Below the pieces are notes generated by a model. It was not told the DNA's origin, did not search any database, and saw only the letters and a program-made list of their open reading frames with translations. Positions 32,197 to 41,160 of a stretch of 64,000 nucleotides of DNA are shown in pieces. This DNA is from Streptomyces luteolifulvus (GTDB lineage: Bacteria; Actinomycetota; Actinomycetes; Streptomycetales; Streptomycetaceae), in assembly GCF_008806595.1 (NCBI RefSeq), contig NZ_VZRB01000018.1, positions 62,001 to 126,000 on the forward strand. The letters are read 5' to 3'. A program made the translations under genes and the position numbers. Within the stretch, counting starts at the first letter, position 1; each line of letters opens with the position of its first letter.

Positions 32197-33714
32197 CTAC
32201 TTCTCGCCGACCCGGATCCTGCGCAGCGTCACCGCCGCCGCCCAGGCCGCCCCGGCCAGCAGCACGGCCCCCGCGATCGCCGCCCCCTGCATCCCGTCGG
32301 TGAACGCCTCCCGGGCCGCCGTGGCGAGCGCGTCGCCCGAGCGTCGCGGGAGCTGTCCGGCGACGGCCAGTGCGCCGCCCAGCGTCTCGTGGGCCGCGTC
32401 CGGGGCCGCGTCCGGGATGTCGTGCCGGTAGAGCGCCGTGCCGATGGAGCCGAGGACCGCCATCCCCAGCGCGCCGCCGAACTCCGAGCCGGTCTCCAGC
32501 AGGGAGGACGCGGAGCCGGCCCGCTCGGCCGGGGCCGCCCCCAGGGCCAGGTCCGTCATCTGGGAGATCACCATGACGATCCCGGAGGCGAGGACACCGC
32601 ACGCGGCCAGCACGAGCCACATCGAGTCCGTACCGGCGAGGGCCAGCAGAGCATAGCCGCACGCGGCGACGACGAAGCCGGCGGTGACGACATGGGCTCG
32701 GTTCATGCCCTTCTGGACGAGTGCGGTCGCCAGCGGGGCCGTCATCCCGATCGGCACCGAGGGGAGCAGCGCCCACAGGGCCGCCTCCAGTGCGCTCTTG
32801 CCGAGCACCGACTGCAGATACTGCGTGGTGAAGAACGCCGAACCCATCATCCCGAACGCGGCGACGAGGTTGAGGACCACGGCGGCGGCGAAACCGTGCC
32901 CGCGGAACAGGGCCGGGGAGATCATCGGCGAGGCCGTGGTGCGCTGGCGGTGGACGAAGAGCGCGGCGAAGAGCAGGCCGACCGTGACCGAGACGACGTA
33001 CCGGACGTTCCAGCCCTCGGAGGGGATCTCCTTCAGGCCGTAGACGACGGGCAGCACGGCGGCCATGGACAGCGGGACGCTCACCCGGTCGAAGGGGCCG
33101 GGCGCGGGGTCCTTCGACTCGGGCAGCAGGACCGGGCCGAGGACGAGCAGCAGCGCCATCGCGGGCAGGTTGACCAGGAAGACGGAGCCCCACCAGAAGT
33201 ACTCGACCAGCACGCCGCTCATCACCGAGCCGAGGGCGATGCCGGCGGTCATCACACCGGACCACAGGCCGATGGCCTTCGCGCGCTGGGCGGGGTCGGT
33301 GAACATCGTGCGGATCAGCGCCATCGTCGACGGCATCAGGGTGGCGCCGCCTATGCCGAGGACCGCGCGGGCCGCGATCAGGGTCTCGGCGCTGTTCGCG
33401 TAGGCCGCCACCAGTGAGGCGGTGCCGAAGGCGGCCGCGCCGAGCAGCAGCAGCCTGCGGCGGCCGATGCGGTCGCCGAGCGAGCCCATCGTCATCAGCA
33501 GGCCGGCCAGCACGAACGCGTAGATGTCGAAGATCCACAGTTGCTGGGTGCCGCTGGGCTCCAGATCCGCGCTGATCGCCGGGATGGCGAAGTAGAGGAC
33601 GGAGACATCCATCGAGACCAGGAGCAGCGGAAGCATCAGGACGCCGAGCGCGGTCCATTCACGGCGGCCGGCCCGTGTGGCCGGGGTCGGGGCGGTGCTC
33701 GTCGAGTTCGTCAT
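32197..33714 (-). CDS. MFS drug exporter, DHA2 type (14 TM)
   Basis: A 505-residue protein with 14 hydrophobic segments. Motif A is GSLGDRIGRRRLLLLGAA, and a motif-C-like region is seen in GIALGSVMSGVLVEYFWW. It most resembles the SmvA/LfrA/QacA group of proton-driven efflux pumps for cationic drugs or dyes. It reads away from a TetR gene with about 99 bases between, the usual arrangement for a locally repressed exporter. Confidence 0.9.
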   Translation of the reverse strand: MTNSTSTAPTPATRAGRREWTALGVLMLPLLLVSMDVSVLYFAIPAISADLEPSGTQQLWIFDIYAFVLAGLLMTMGSLGDRIGRRRLLLLGAAAFGTASLVAAYANSAETLIAARAVLGIGGATLMPSTMALIRTMFTDPAQRAKAIGLWSGVMTAGIALGSVMSGVLVEYFWWGSVFLVNLPAMALLLVLGPVLLPESKDPAPGPFDRVSVPLSMAAVLPVVYGLKEIPSEGWNVRYVVSVTVGLLFAALFVHRQRTTASPMISPALFRGHGFAAAVVLNLVAAFGMMGSAFFTTQYLQSVLGKSALEAALWALLPSVPIGMTAPLATALVQKGMNRAHVVTAGFVVAACGYALLALAGTDSMWLVLAACGVLASGIVMVISQMTDLALGAAPAERAGSASSLLETGSEFGGALGMAVLGSIGTALYRHDIPDAAPDAAHETLGGALAVAGQLPRRSGDALATAAREAFTDGMQGAAIAGAVLLAGAAWAAAVTLRRIRVGEK

Positions 33715-33737
33715 GCCGGGAAATGTACGAGCGTCTT

Positions 33738-33782
33738 AAACGTTTGTCTAGAACGACTGTGTAATTCATGCGTCTAGGACAG
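33738..33782. promoter_or_regulatory. Candidate TetR operator region
   Basis: In the divergent promoter, GTCTAGAACGA (33746-33756) and GTCTAGGACAG (33772-33782) form a spaced direct repeat 26 bases apart. They are preceded by the palindrome AAACGTTT (33738-33745). This is a plausible binding site for the adjacent TetR protein. Confidence 0.4.
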
Positions 33783-33813
33783 ATGTATGGATCGAGGGGT
33801 AGGGTGAGCCGGC

Positions 33814-34398
33814 ATGGGACACCGTGAGGATCTGCTCGAAGGCGCCAAGCGCTGCCTTCTGGAGAAGGGCTTCGTGCGGACGACCGCGCGCGACATCGTC
33901 AAGGAGTCGGGGACCAACCTGGCGTCGATCGGCTACCACTACGGCTCGAAGGACGCGCTGCTCACCCAGGCGTTCGTGGAGCTGGTCCAGGAGTGGGGCG
34001 AGAAGTTCGACCCCGCCGAGGCGAGGAACGCCGAGCCCGGGGGCTCGCTGGACCGGTTCCGGGGCGTCTGGGCCCGGATGCTGGAGTCCATGGACGAGTT
34101 CCGCCCCATCTGGACGGCCAGTCTGGAGATCGCCACCCAGGGGGACCGCGTCCCCGAACTGCGCAAGCTGATGGCGAAGGCCCAGACCGAGGGACGCTCC
34201 GGCCTGGTCGCCCTGTTCACCGGGGCCGACGAGTCCACGCTCGACGAACGCACGGTCCGGACGCTGGGCGGCTTCTACCAGGCGCTGCTCAACGGCCTGA
34301 TGGTGCAGTGGCTCTTCGACCCGGCCGGCGCGGCCACCGCGGACGATCTGACCGAGGGCCTGCGCCGGGTGCTGGAGGGCGTACGCGAGACGGAGTGA
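33814..34398 (+). CDS. TetR-family regulator, probable repressor of the MFS exporter
   Basis: A 194-residue TetR protein. The N-terminal helix-turn-helix is seen as LLEKGFVRTTARDIVKESG and LASIGYHYGSKDALLTQAF. The C-terminal ligand domain is all-helical with no identifiable ligand. It is divergent from the MFS gene and converges on the PucR gene with 22 bases between stops. Confidence 0.9.
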   Translation: MGHREDLLEGAKRCLLEKGFVRTTARDIVKESGTNLASIGYHYGSKDALLTQAFVELVQEWGEKFDPAEARNAEPGGSLDRFRGVWARMLESMDEFRPIWTASLEIATQGDRVPELRKLMAKAQTEGRSGLVALFTGADESTLDERTVRTLGGFYQALLNGLMVQWLFDPAGAATADDLTEGLRRVLEGVRETE

Positions 34399-34420
34399 GA
34401 CATGCCGGTCGGCGCCCGCG

Positions 34421-35710
34421 TCACAGCCGTGCCCCCTTCAGCGTCATGTGCAGCAGCAGCCGGTCCTCGCCGTCGTCCAGGTCCAGGCCCGTCAGCTGCT
34501 CCACGCGGGACAGGCGGTAGTACAGGGTCTGCCGGTGGATGCCGAGCTCGGCGGCCGTGCGGCCGGCCTGGCCCGCGCAGTCGAGGTAGACCTCGGCGGT
34601 GCGGGCGAGCTCCCGGTGGGCGGGGGAGAGGAGCGGGCGTACCGCGGGGTCGTGCGCGGCCTCCGGGGGGAGCGCGGTGAGCAGGCGGAACGGGCCGATG
34701 GACGCCCACTCGGCGACCGGCCCGAGCCGCGGCTCCGACAGGGCGGCCCGCGCCGCCGCCGACGCCTCCCGCCAGGCCGCCCCCAGCTCCGCGAGCCCGG
34801 CGCGGGGGGCCGCGATGCCGGCGGCGGGCCCGGGCGGTGCGCTCATGCCCGGTCCGGCCGGGGAGCCCGGCTGCGCGGACGCGGCACCGGACGCCGTGGG
34901 GCCTGTGCGCCCCCCGGCCGCCCGCTCCAGAAGCCGGCTCGCCGCCGACACTGCGGGCGTCAGGACGTCCGCCGACCTGAGGCGCAGCAGCAGCGCCAGC
35001 GACTGGCCCGTCGTCCCCCACGGCACCGTGCACAGCGCCGTCGCGCCCGGGACCGTACGGACCGACGGGGCGTCGTCCGGATCGGCCGAGGGCCAGGGGG
35101 ACACACAGACCACCGTGTGAAGGCCGTCCGCGCGGGGGCCGAGGGCCGTGCGCAGTTCCGCCACCGCCATGTCCCGCTGCCAGTCGTGCTCCGCCGTGAG
35201 GACCGCCCGCAGTTCGCGGGTGAGGTCGGCCCCGTGCTGCGCCTCGTCCGCGAGCAGGGCGCCGATCCGGCCGGTGACCTCCATGGCCGCCGCCAGCTGC
35301 GCGTCCGACGGCCCCGGCTCGCCGTCGAGCAGCCACACATAGCCGAGCACGACACCCCGATGCCGTACGGGGAGACAGATCCGTCCCCGGTACACCCCCG
35401 CCTCCGGAGTGGGCGGGATACGGACCGGGCCCGTCGCCCGGGTGATGCCGAAGCCTTCGAACCAGGTCCGGACGGCCGCCGTGGAGCGGCGGGTCAGGAT
35501 CGAGCGGGTGCGCACGGGGTCCAGCGCCGCGGCATCGAGGTCGTCCTCGCTGGCGTACGCGGCAAAGGCGATCAGCTCGAAGTCCCGGTTCTCCAGGGTC
35601 GCGGGGGCGCCGAGCAGCTCCGAGATCTCGTCGACCAGCTCCTGGTAGTCACCCACGTGTTCGGACGTCACCCGGGCATTCTCCCGCATCTCCCGGAGCC
35701 CTTCATACAT
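34421..35710 (-). CDS. PucR-family regulator, probable regulator of proline catabolism
   Basis: A 429-residue protein with a GAF-like N-terminal sensory half (around ICLPVRHRGVVLGYVWLLDGE) and a C-terminal PucR helix-turn-helix (LARTAEVYLDCAGQAGRTAA, IHRQTLYYRLSRVEQLTGLD). A linker around residues 260-310 is rich in Ala, Gly and Pro. It faces the proline dehydrogenase gene across about 150 bases, so control of that operon, probably sensing proline, is a reasonable inference. Confidence 0.87.
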   Translation of the reverse strand: MYEGLREMRENARVTSEHVGDYQELVDEISELLGAPATLENRDFELIAFAAYASEDDLDAAALDPVRTRSILTRRSTAAVRTWFEGFGITRATGPVRIPPTPEAGVYRGRICLPVRHRGVVLGYVWLLDGEPGPSDAQLAAAMEVTGRIGALLADEAQHGADLTRELRAVLTAEHDWQRDMAVAELRTALGPRADGLHTVVCVSPWPSADPDDAPSVRTVPGATALCTVPWGTTGQSLALLLRLRSADVLTPAVSAASRLLERAAGGRTGPTASGAASAQPGSPAGPGMSAPPGPAAGIAAPRAGLAELGAAWREASAAARAALSEPRLGPVAEWASIGPFRLLTALPPEAAHDPAVRPLLSPAHRELARTAEVYLDCAGQAGRTAAELGIHRQTLYYRLSRVEQLTGLDLDDGEDRLLLHMTLKGARL

Positions 35711-35860
35711 CTGTCTGAGATCTGCGGCACGGATGCGTGACAGCTGTCGATGGCCGACGATCAGAGGGATCCTTAGGTTTCACGGTGGTTCTCCGTGCCG
35801 TACCCGAAACCTCACGCACCGGGTCTTCGGCCTTCTCTGCTCCTGTTGTGGAGGTGCCCC

Positions 35861-36787
35861 GTGCTGGGTCCCGTGATTCTCGCCGCGTCGCGCAGCGACC
35901 GGATGCGACGCCTGATCTCGGCGGCCCCGGTCACCAAGCAGGTGGTCGACCGGTTCATTCCCGGCGAGACCGTCGACGAGATCGTCCCGGTCGTCCGGGA
36001 GCTCACCGGCCGGGGGCTGGAGCTGACGATGGACGTCGTCGGCGAGGACATCACCCGTCCCGAGCAGGCGGCCGCCGCCCGTGACGCGTACCTGGAGCTC
36101 ATCGACCGGCTCGAGAAACTGGAGCTGGGCACCCGGGCCGAGATGTCGGTCAAGCTGTCCATGTTCGGGCAGGCGCTGGAAGACGGCCACGAGCTGGCGC
36201 TGAAGAACGTGCGCCCGGTCGTCGAGGCCGCGGCCGCCATCGGTACGACGGTCACGCTCGACGCGGAGGACCACACCACCCTCGACTCGATGTTCGCCAT
36301 CCACGAGGAGCTGCGGAAGGACCACCCGCAGACCGGCTGCGTGATCCAGGCCTACCTGTTCCGCACCGAGGCCGATGCCCGCCGCCTCGCCGCAGTCGGC
36401 AGCCGCGTACGGCTGGTGAAGGGCGCGTACAAGGAGCCCACCGAGGTCGCGTACCAGCAGAAACACGAGATCGACAAGGCGTACGTCCGGATCCTGAAGG
36501 TCCTGATGGAGGGCGACGGGTACCCGATGATCGGGTCCCACGACCCGCGTCTGATCTCCATCGCCCAGGAGCTCGCCCGGCGCGCCGGGCGCAAGCTGGA
36601 CGAGTACGAGTTCCAGATGCTGTACGGCATCCGCAGCGACGAGCACCTGCGGCTGGCCGCCGAGGGCCACCGTATGCGCGTCTACACCGCGTACGGCACG
36701 GACTGGTACGGCTACTTCATGCGCAGGCTGGCCGAGAAGCCGGCGAACCTTCTCTTCTTCGCTCGCTCGACCCTCACCAAGGGCTGA
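35861..36787 (+). CDS. putB: Proline dehydrogenase
   Basis: A 308-residue monofunctional, FAD-dependent PRODH that oxidises proline to pyrroline-5-carboxylate. The barrel shows LTMDVVGEDITRPEQA, VKLSMFGQAL, TTVTLDAEDH, VRLVKGAYKEP, IGSHDPRL and YGIRSDEHLRLA, ending in RVYTAYGTDWYGYFMRRLAEKPAN, which are the flavin and substrate landmarks. GTG 35861 has GGAGG at 35850; the frame is open to 35795 but with no ribosome site. Operon with P5C dehydrogenase 32 bases downstream. Confidence 0.94.
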   Translation: MLGPVILAASRSDRMRRLISAAPVTKQVVDRFIPGETVDEIVPVVRELTGRGLELTMDVVGEDITRPEQAAAARDAYLELIDRLEKLELGTRAEMSVKLSMFGQALEDGHELALKNVRPVVEAAAAIGTTVTLDAEDHTTLDSMFAIHEELRKDHPQTGCVIQAYLFRTEADARRLAAVGSRVRLVKGAYKEPTEVAYQQKHEIDKAYVRILKVLMEGDGYPMIGSHDPRLISIAQELARRAGRKLDEYEFQMLYGIRSDEHLRLAAEGHRMRVYTAYGTDWYGYFMRRLAEKPANLLFFARSTLTKG

Positions 36788-36819
36788 CCCACACCGCTCA
36801 GTAAGGAGTTACGGAACCC

Positions 36820-38451
36820 ATGGACGCTGTGACCCAGGTCCCCACCCCCGTCAATGAGCCGGTGCACGGCTACGCCCCCGGCTCGCCGGAGCGCGCCCGT
36901 CTGGAGGCCAAGCTCAAGGAGCTCGCCGAGAACCCGATCGAGCTGCCGATGACGATCGGCGGCGAGAAGCGGCTGGGCGGCGGCGAGGAGTTCCAGGTCG
37001 TGCAGCCGCACAACCACAAGGCCGTGCTCGGCACCTACCGCAACGCCACACAGCAGGACGCCCAGGACGCCATCGACGCGGCCCTCGCCGCCGCGCCCGC
37101 CTGGCGCGCGATGTCCTTCGACGACCGCGCGGCGATCATCCTGCGCGCCGCCGAACTGCTGGCCGGCCCCTGGCGCGAGACGCTGGCCGCCTCCACCATG
37201 CTCGGCCAGTCCAAGACCGCCCAGCAGGCCGAGATCGACACCCCGTGCGAGCTGGTCGACTTCTGGCGCTTCAACGTGAAGTACGCCCGTGACCTGCTCG
37301 CCGAGCAGCCCCCGGCCAACTCCCCGGGCGTCTGGAACCGTCTCGACCACCGTCCGCTGGAGGGCTTCGTCTACGCGATCACGCCCTTCAACTTCACCGC
37401 GATCGCGGGCAACCTGCCCACCGCGCCCGCGCTGATGGGCAATGTCGTCGTCTGGAAGCCGTCCCCGACCCAGACCCACGCCGCGGTTCTGCTGATGCAG
37501 CTGCTGGAGGAGGCCGGGCTGCCCAAGGGCGTCATCAACCTCGTCACCGGCGACGGCATCGAGGTCTCCAAGGTGGCCTTGGAGCACCGGGACCTCGCCG
37601 GCATCCACTTCACCGGCTCGACCAGGACCTTCCAGTACCTGTGGAAGACGGTCGGCGCCAACATCGAGAAGTACCGTTCCTACCCGCGCCTGGTCGGCGA
37701 GACCGGCGGCAAGGACTTCGTCGTCGCCCACCCGAGCGCCGACCGCGCGGTGCTGAAGACCGCCCTGACCCGCGGTGCCTTCGAGTACCAGGGCCAGAAG
37801 TGCTCGGCGACCTCCCGGGCGTACGTCCCGGCCTCCATCTGGAACTCGGGCTTCAAGGAGGAGTTCGCGGCCGAGGTCGACTACCTCACCATGGGTGACG
37901 TCACCGATCTGTCGAACTTCATCGGCGCGGTCATCGACGAGCGCGCGTTCGCCAAGAACAAGGCGGCCATCGACCGCGCGACGTCGGACCCGTCGTGCAC
38001 GATCGTCGCGGGCGGCTCCTACGACGACGCCGTCGGCTACTTCGTCCGCCCGACCGTCATCGAGTGCGACGACCCGGAGAACGAGGTCTTCACGACCGAG
38101 TACTTCGGCCCGATCCTCGCCGTGCACGTCTACGAGGACGACCGGTACGACGAGATGCTGACCCAGATGGAGTCGGTCTCCGACTACGCCCTCACCGGCT
38201 CGGTCGTCGCGGGCGACCGCGCGGCGGCGGCGTACACGATGGACAGGCTCCGCTACGCGGCCGGCAACTTCTACATCAACGACAAGTCGACCGGCGCCGT
38301 CGTCGGCCAGCAGCCCTTCGGCGGTGGCCGTGCCTCCGGCACCAACGACAAGGCCGGCGCGCCGCAGAACCTGATGCGCTGGACCCTGACCCGCTCCATC
38401 AAGGAGACGCTGGTCCCGCCGACCGACTACGCCTACCCGCACATGGGCTGA
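36820..38451 (+). CDS. pruA: L-glutamate gamma-semialdehyde (P5C) dehydrogenase
   Basis: A 543-residue aldehyde dehydrogenase that converts P5C/glutamate semialdehyde to glutamate with NAD+, the second step of proline breakdown. The catalytic Cys328 lies in YQGQKCSATSRAYVP and the general base Glu294 in GETGGKDFV; NINDKS-type C-terminal FYINDKSTGAVVGQQPFGGG is intact. It has the full length for the family, with AAGGAG at 36802. A perfect terminator hairpin follows. Confidence 0.96.
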   Translation: MDAVTQVPTPVNEPVHGYAPGSPERARLEAKLKELAENPIELPMTIGGEKRLGGGEEFQVVQPHNHKAVLGTYRNATQQDAQDAIDAALAAAPAWRAMSFDDRAAIILRAAELLAGPWRETLAASTMLGQSKTAQQAEIDTPCELVDFWRFNVKYARDLLAEQPPANSPGVWNRLDHRPLEGFVYAITPFNFTAIAGNLPTAPALMGNVVVWKPSPTQTHAAVLLMQLLEEAGLPKGVINLVTGDGIEVSKVALEHRDLAGIHFTGSTRTFQYLWKTVGANIEKYRSYPRLVGETGGKDFVVAHPSADRAVLKTALTRGAFEYQGQKCSATSRAYVPASIWNSGFKEEFAAEVDYLTMGDVTDLSNFIGAVIDERAFAKNKAAIDRATSDPSCTIVAGGSYDDAVGYFVRPTVIECDDPENEVFTTEYFGPILAVHVYEDDRYDEMLTQMESVSDYALTGSVVAGDRAAAAYTMDRLRYAAGNFYINDKSTGAVVGQQPFGGGRASGTNDKAGAPQNLMRWTLTRSIKETLVPPTDYAYPHMG

Positions 38452-38462
38452 CGCCCGGGTGC

Positions 38463-38501
38463 ACACGGACGGGCCGGGAACGCCTCCCGGCCCGTCCGTG
38501 T
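38463..38501. terminator. Terminator after the proline-catabolic operon
   Basis: A perfect 17-bp stem (ACACGGACGGGCCGGGA with 38485-38501) and a five-base loop, 12 bases after the pruA stop. Confidence 0.85.
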
Positions 38502-38524
38502 TCCCGCCGGGCAGACTTGGCGCC

Positions 38525-39388
38525 ATGGACGGGCCACGGGACGAGACGGTGACGGCGGACGACGGCGTACGGCTGTGGGCCACCCGGTCGGGCCGGGGCG
38601 AGCCGCTGGTGCTGTGCCACGGCGGGCCCGGCCTGTGGGACATGTTCACGGATGTGTCCGCCCTGCTCGCCGACCGGGCCACGGTCGTCCGCTGGGACCA
38701 GCGCGGCTGCGGGCGGTCCCAGCGGTGCGCCGGCCCCTGGACGCTCGAGCGCTTCGTGGCCGATCTGGATTCCGTACGACGCCACTTCGGGCTCCGCCGG
38801 ACGGCGCTGCTCGGCCATTCCTGGGGTGCGCAGCTCGCCCTGAGCCATGCGCTGGCGCACCCGGAGCGGGTGAGCGCGCTGGTGTACGTGGCCGGGACCG
38901 GCATCGGCCCCGACGCGGACTGGCACCCGGCGTTTGCCGAGAACTTCCGCGAACGGCTCGGCGACAACCAGCAACGGCTCTCCCGCTGGCGGGAGTTGAC
39001 GGACCGTCCGCGGCTGACGCAGGACGAGGAGCGGGAGCAGGCGGTCCTCGAATGGTCCGTGGAGTTCGAGGACCGCGGGCGGGCCCTGGAGCACGCCGGG
39101 CGCATGGCCGACCCCTGGCTCGGGATCAACGACGAGTGCCACAGGGCCCTCGACGAGGAGCGGAGTCGGACCTGGGGCACACCGGAGCTGTACGCCGCCT
39201 GCCGGGCTCTGGACCTGCCCGTGCTGATCGTCGACGGTGCGCGGGACATCCGGCCGCGCTCGGCGGTGGACTCGCTGGAGCGGGCTCTGCCGCGGGTGCG
39301 CCGGGTGGTACTGCCCGAGGCCGGTCATCTGCCGTGGGCCGAGGACCCGGAGGGGTTCCGGGAGGCGGTGACGGCGGTGCTGCGGTGA
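38525..39388 (+). CDS. Alpha/beta hydrolase, proline iminopeptidase-like
   Basis: A 287-residue alpha/beta hydrolase. The oxyanion motif HGGPG is followed by DQRGCGRS, and the nucleophile elbow is GHSWGAQLAL. The acid lies in DGARDIRP and the histidine in EAGHLPWAEDP. HGGPG plus DQRGxGxS is characteristic of family S33 prolyl aminopeptidases, which would fit its place next to the proline catabolism genes, although it has its own start after a terminator. I use ATG 38525. Esterase activity is an alternative. Confidence 0.86.
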   Translation: MDGPRDETVTADDGVRLWATRSGRGEPLVLCHGGPGLWDMFTDVSALLADRATVVRWDQRGCGRSQRCAGPWTLERFVADLDSVRRHFGLRRTALLGHSWGAQLALSHALAHPERVSALVYVAGTGIGPDADWHPAFAENFRERLGDNQQRLSRWRELTDRPRLTQDEEREQAVLEWSVEFEDRGRALEHAGRMADPWLGINDECHRALDEERSRTWGTPELYAACRALDLPVLIVDGARDIRPRSAVDSLERALPRVRRVVLPEAGHLPWAEDPEGFREAVTAVLR

Positions 39389-39409
39389 GAGCCCGCACCC
39401 GGCCCGGCA

Positions 39410-39616
39410 CTACCCGGGCAGCTCCGTGCGCTCCCACCACTCGTACACGGGCAGCCTGCCCTCCGGGGTGTCCGCCTGCCGCGGGGTCGCCCTGAAGTGT
39501 TCGTAGCCACCGAGGAACGCGATCTTCACATCGTTTCCCGGGGGCGGGACCGGGACGATCCGCTCGGACAGAGCCTCCGGACCGCCCTCCAGCACTACCT
39601 TGACCTTGTCGTTCAT
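39410..39616 (-). CDS. DUF5988-like small protein
   Basis: A 68-residue protein. The pattern VVLEGGPEALSERIVPVPPP, then KIAFLGGYEHFRATP and the ending PVYEWWERTELPG match the DUF5988 family as I remember it. These are common in Streptomyces near secondary-metabolite or regulatory genes, with no known function. It converges with the hydrolase gene. Confidence 0.78.
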   Translation of the reverse strand: MNDKVKVVLEGGPEALSERIVPVPPPGNDVKIAFLGGYEHFRATPRQADTPEGRLPVYEWWERTELPG

Positions 39617-39686
39617 GACCTCACCGTTCCCGTTGCCGTGAGCCGGCGACGCGCGCCGCGCGGAGGATCAGTCGTGTGGGCGAGAG

Positions 39687-40631
39687 TCAGGCCATCACCA
39701 GGACGAGCCCGCCCCTGCCGAGTCCCGTCTCGCCCAGCTCATGTGCCTTGGCCGCCTCCGTGAGTGGGACGGCCGCCTCGATGTGGACGCGGATGCGGTC
39801 GTTCACGAGCAGTGCGGCGATCTTCGTCAGGCGTTCGCCCGAGGGCGCCGCCCGGACCATCGCGAAGCGCATCCCGCGTGCCTCCACGTCCTCCGGGGAC
39901 AGGCCGAGGTCGCCGGGGACCGCGGAGATCAACAGGCCGTTCGGACGCAGGGTGTTCAGGGTGCGGGGGCCGTGGTCGCCGCCGACCAGGTCGAGCGCGG
40001 CGTCGACGTCGTGCACGGCGGTGGCGAAGTCCGTGGCCGCCGGGTCGATCAGTTCGTCGGCGCCGAGGCCGCGCAGGAACGCGTGGTCGTCGGCGCGGGC
40101 CGTGGCGATGACGTACGCGCCCTCCGCCTTGGCGAGCTGGACCGCGACATGTCCCGGGCCGCTCGCCGCCGCATGGACCAGCACGCGGGTGCCCGGCCCG
40201 GCCGCGGCGATGTCGATCAGGGCCTCCCAGGCGATCAGCGCCGCCGTCGGGGCGGCGGCCGCGTGGACGTGGTCCAGCGTGGCCGGCTTGACGGCGAAGT
40301 GGGCGGCGGGAGCGGTGACATGCAAGGCGTGACCGCCGCCCTCGATCCGGCCGAACACCTCGTCGCCGGGGCGGAAGCGGGCCACGGCCGCGCCGGCCGC
40401 CTCCACCACGCCGGACACGTCCTGCCCCGGCGTGAACGGCGGCTCCCCGTACAGCGGGTCGGCGCCCGAACGGGCCAGCCAGTCCGCCGGGCCGACGCCC
40501 GCCGCGTGCACCCGGAGCAGGATCTCGTCCTCGGCGGGACGGGGACGCGGCCTCTGTTCGAGCTCCAGGACCTCCGGTCCGCCGAAGCGGTGCTGGGTCA
40601 TCGCGAGGGTGCGGGACTGTTCCGTGGTCAT
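39687..40631 (-). CDS. NADP-dependent quinone-type oxidoreductase (MDR superfamily)
   Basis: A 314-residue zinc-free medium-chain reductase. It shows the N-terminal catalytic-domain fold (VHAAGVGPADWLARSG), PGQDVSGVVEAAGAAV, a glycine-rich region near VLVHAAASGPGHVAVQLAKA and a C-terminal RVHIEAAVPLTEAAKAHE. ATG 40631 is preceded by GGAGGGAGA; the frame is open to 40667. The substrate is probably a quinone or enone, not specified by sequence. Confidence 0.88.
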   Translation of the reverse strand: MTTEQSRTLAMTQHRFGGPEVLELEQRPRPRPAEDEILLRVHAAGVGPADWLARSGADPLYGEPPFTPGQDVSGVVEAAGAAVARFRPGDEVFGRIEGGGHALHVTAPAAHFAVKPATLDHVHAAAAPTAALIAWEALIDIAAAGPGTRVLVHAAASGPGHVAVQLAKAEGAYVIATARADDHAFLRGLGADELIDPAATDFATAVHDVDAALDLVGGDHGPRTLNTLRPNGLLISAVPGDLGLSPEDVEARGMRFAMVRAAPSGERLTKIAALLVNDRIRVHIEAAVPLTEAAKAHELGETGLGRGGLVLVMA

Positions 40632-40968
40632 CGGGTCTCCCTCCCGAGGATGGACCGGGAACGGCACACACGGCCGCTGCCGACCATCGTGGCGCGGCGG
40701 CTCTCCTTCGGCACCCCATCGGTCTGAAGTCGCAGGTCAGGGTGGTGTGACCCAATCCACCGTCTCAGATAGTAGGAAGTCCGAGTAATTGTGGAGACAG
40801 CGGCGGTCTCCTCCTTTAGCTTTGTAGGAGCCGAACGTCTCGCTCGACCAAGCGAATGGCGGTCGTGAGCCGGGCCCCGTGCAGGCAACCCCTGCGGCAC
40901 CGCTCCCCGCCCCTTCCGGCGTCTCGTATCCCCGTTCGCCTTCCGGAATGCGAAGGAGTCGATTCCCC
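40632..40968. other. Intergenic region with dyad and hairpins, no gene recognised
   Basis: It contains an 18-base imperfect dyad of the form TANTNGGANNTCCNANTA (40770-40787). A GGAGAC/GTCTCC hairpin (40793-40811) is followed by a T-rich run, and a CTCCT/AGGAG pair lies at 40811-40830. These look like an operator and structured leader for the 43-aa gene downstream. No reading frame with a good coding pattern was found. Confidence 0.5.
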
Positions 40969-41100
40969 ATGGCCGAGACGACCGTCCGCCGTCGAGTCCG
41001 TCACCTCTCCCGTACGACCGAGTCCGACCGCAAGAACGCGGCCGCCGCGCTCCAGCGCGCCCTGGACCGCCGGGACAACGGCGGCTCGACCGGTCACTGA
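40969..41100 (+). CDS. Small basic protein, 43 aa
   Basis: ATG 40969 has AAGGAG at 40953-40958. The product is MAETTVRRRVRHLSRTTESD followed by an alanine/arginine helix, with about a quarter of residues basic. It looks like a conserved Streptomyces small protein, possibly nucleic-acid associated from charge alone. No family recognised. Confidence 0.72.
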   Translation: MAETTVRRRVRHLSRTTESDRKNAAAALQRALDRRDNGGSTGH

Positions 41101-41160
41101 GCCGCCCGACAGACGGGTACAAGAAGCCGGGAGCCGCACCCGCCGAGGTGCGGCGCGGCC

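Noticed and set aside
36712..39249. An 845-codon antisense frame across PRODH/P5CDH/hydrolase
   Set aside because: It spans three well-supported plus-strand genes and has no family resemblance.
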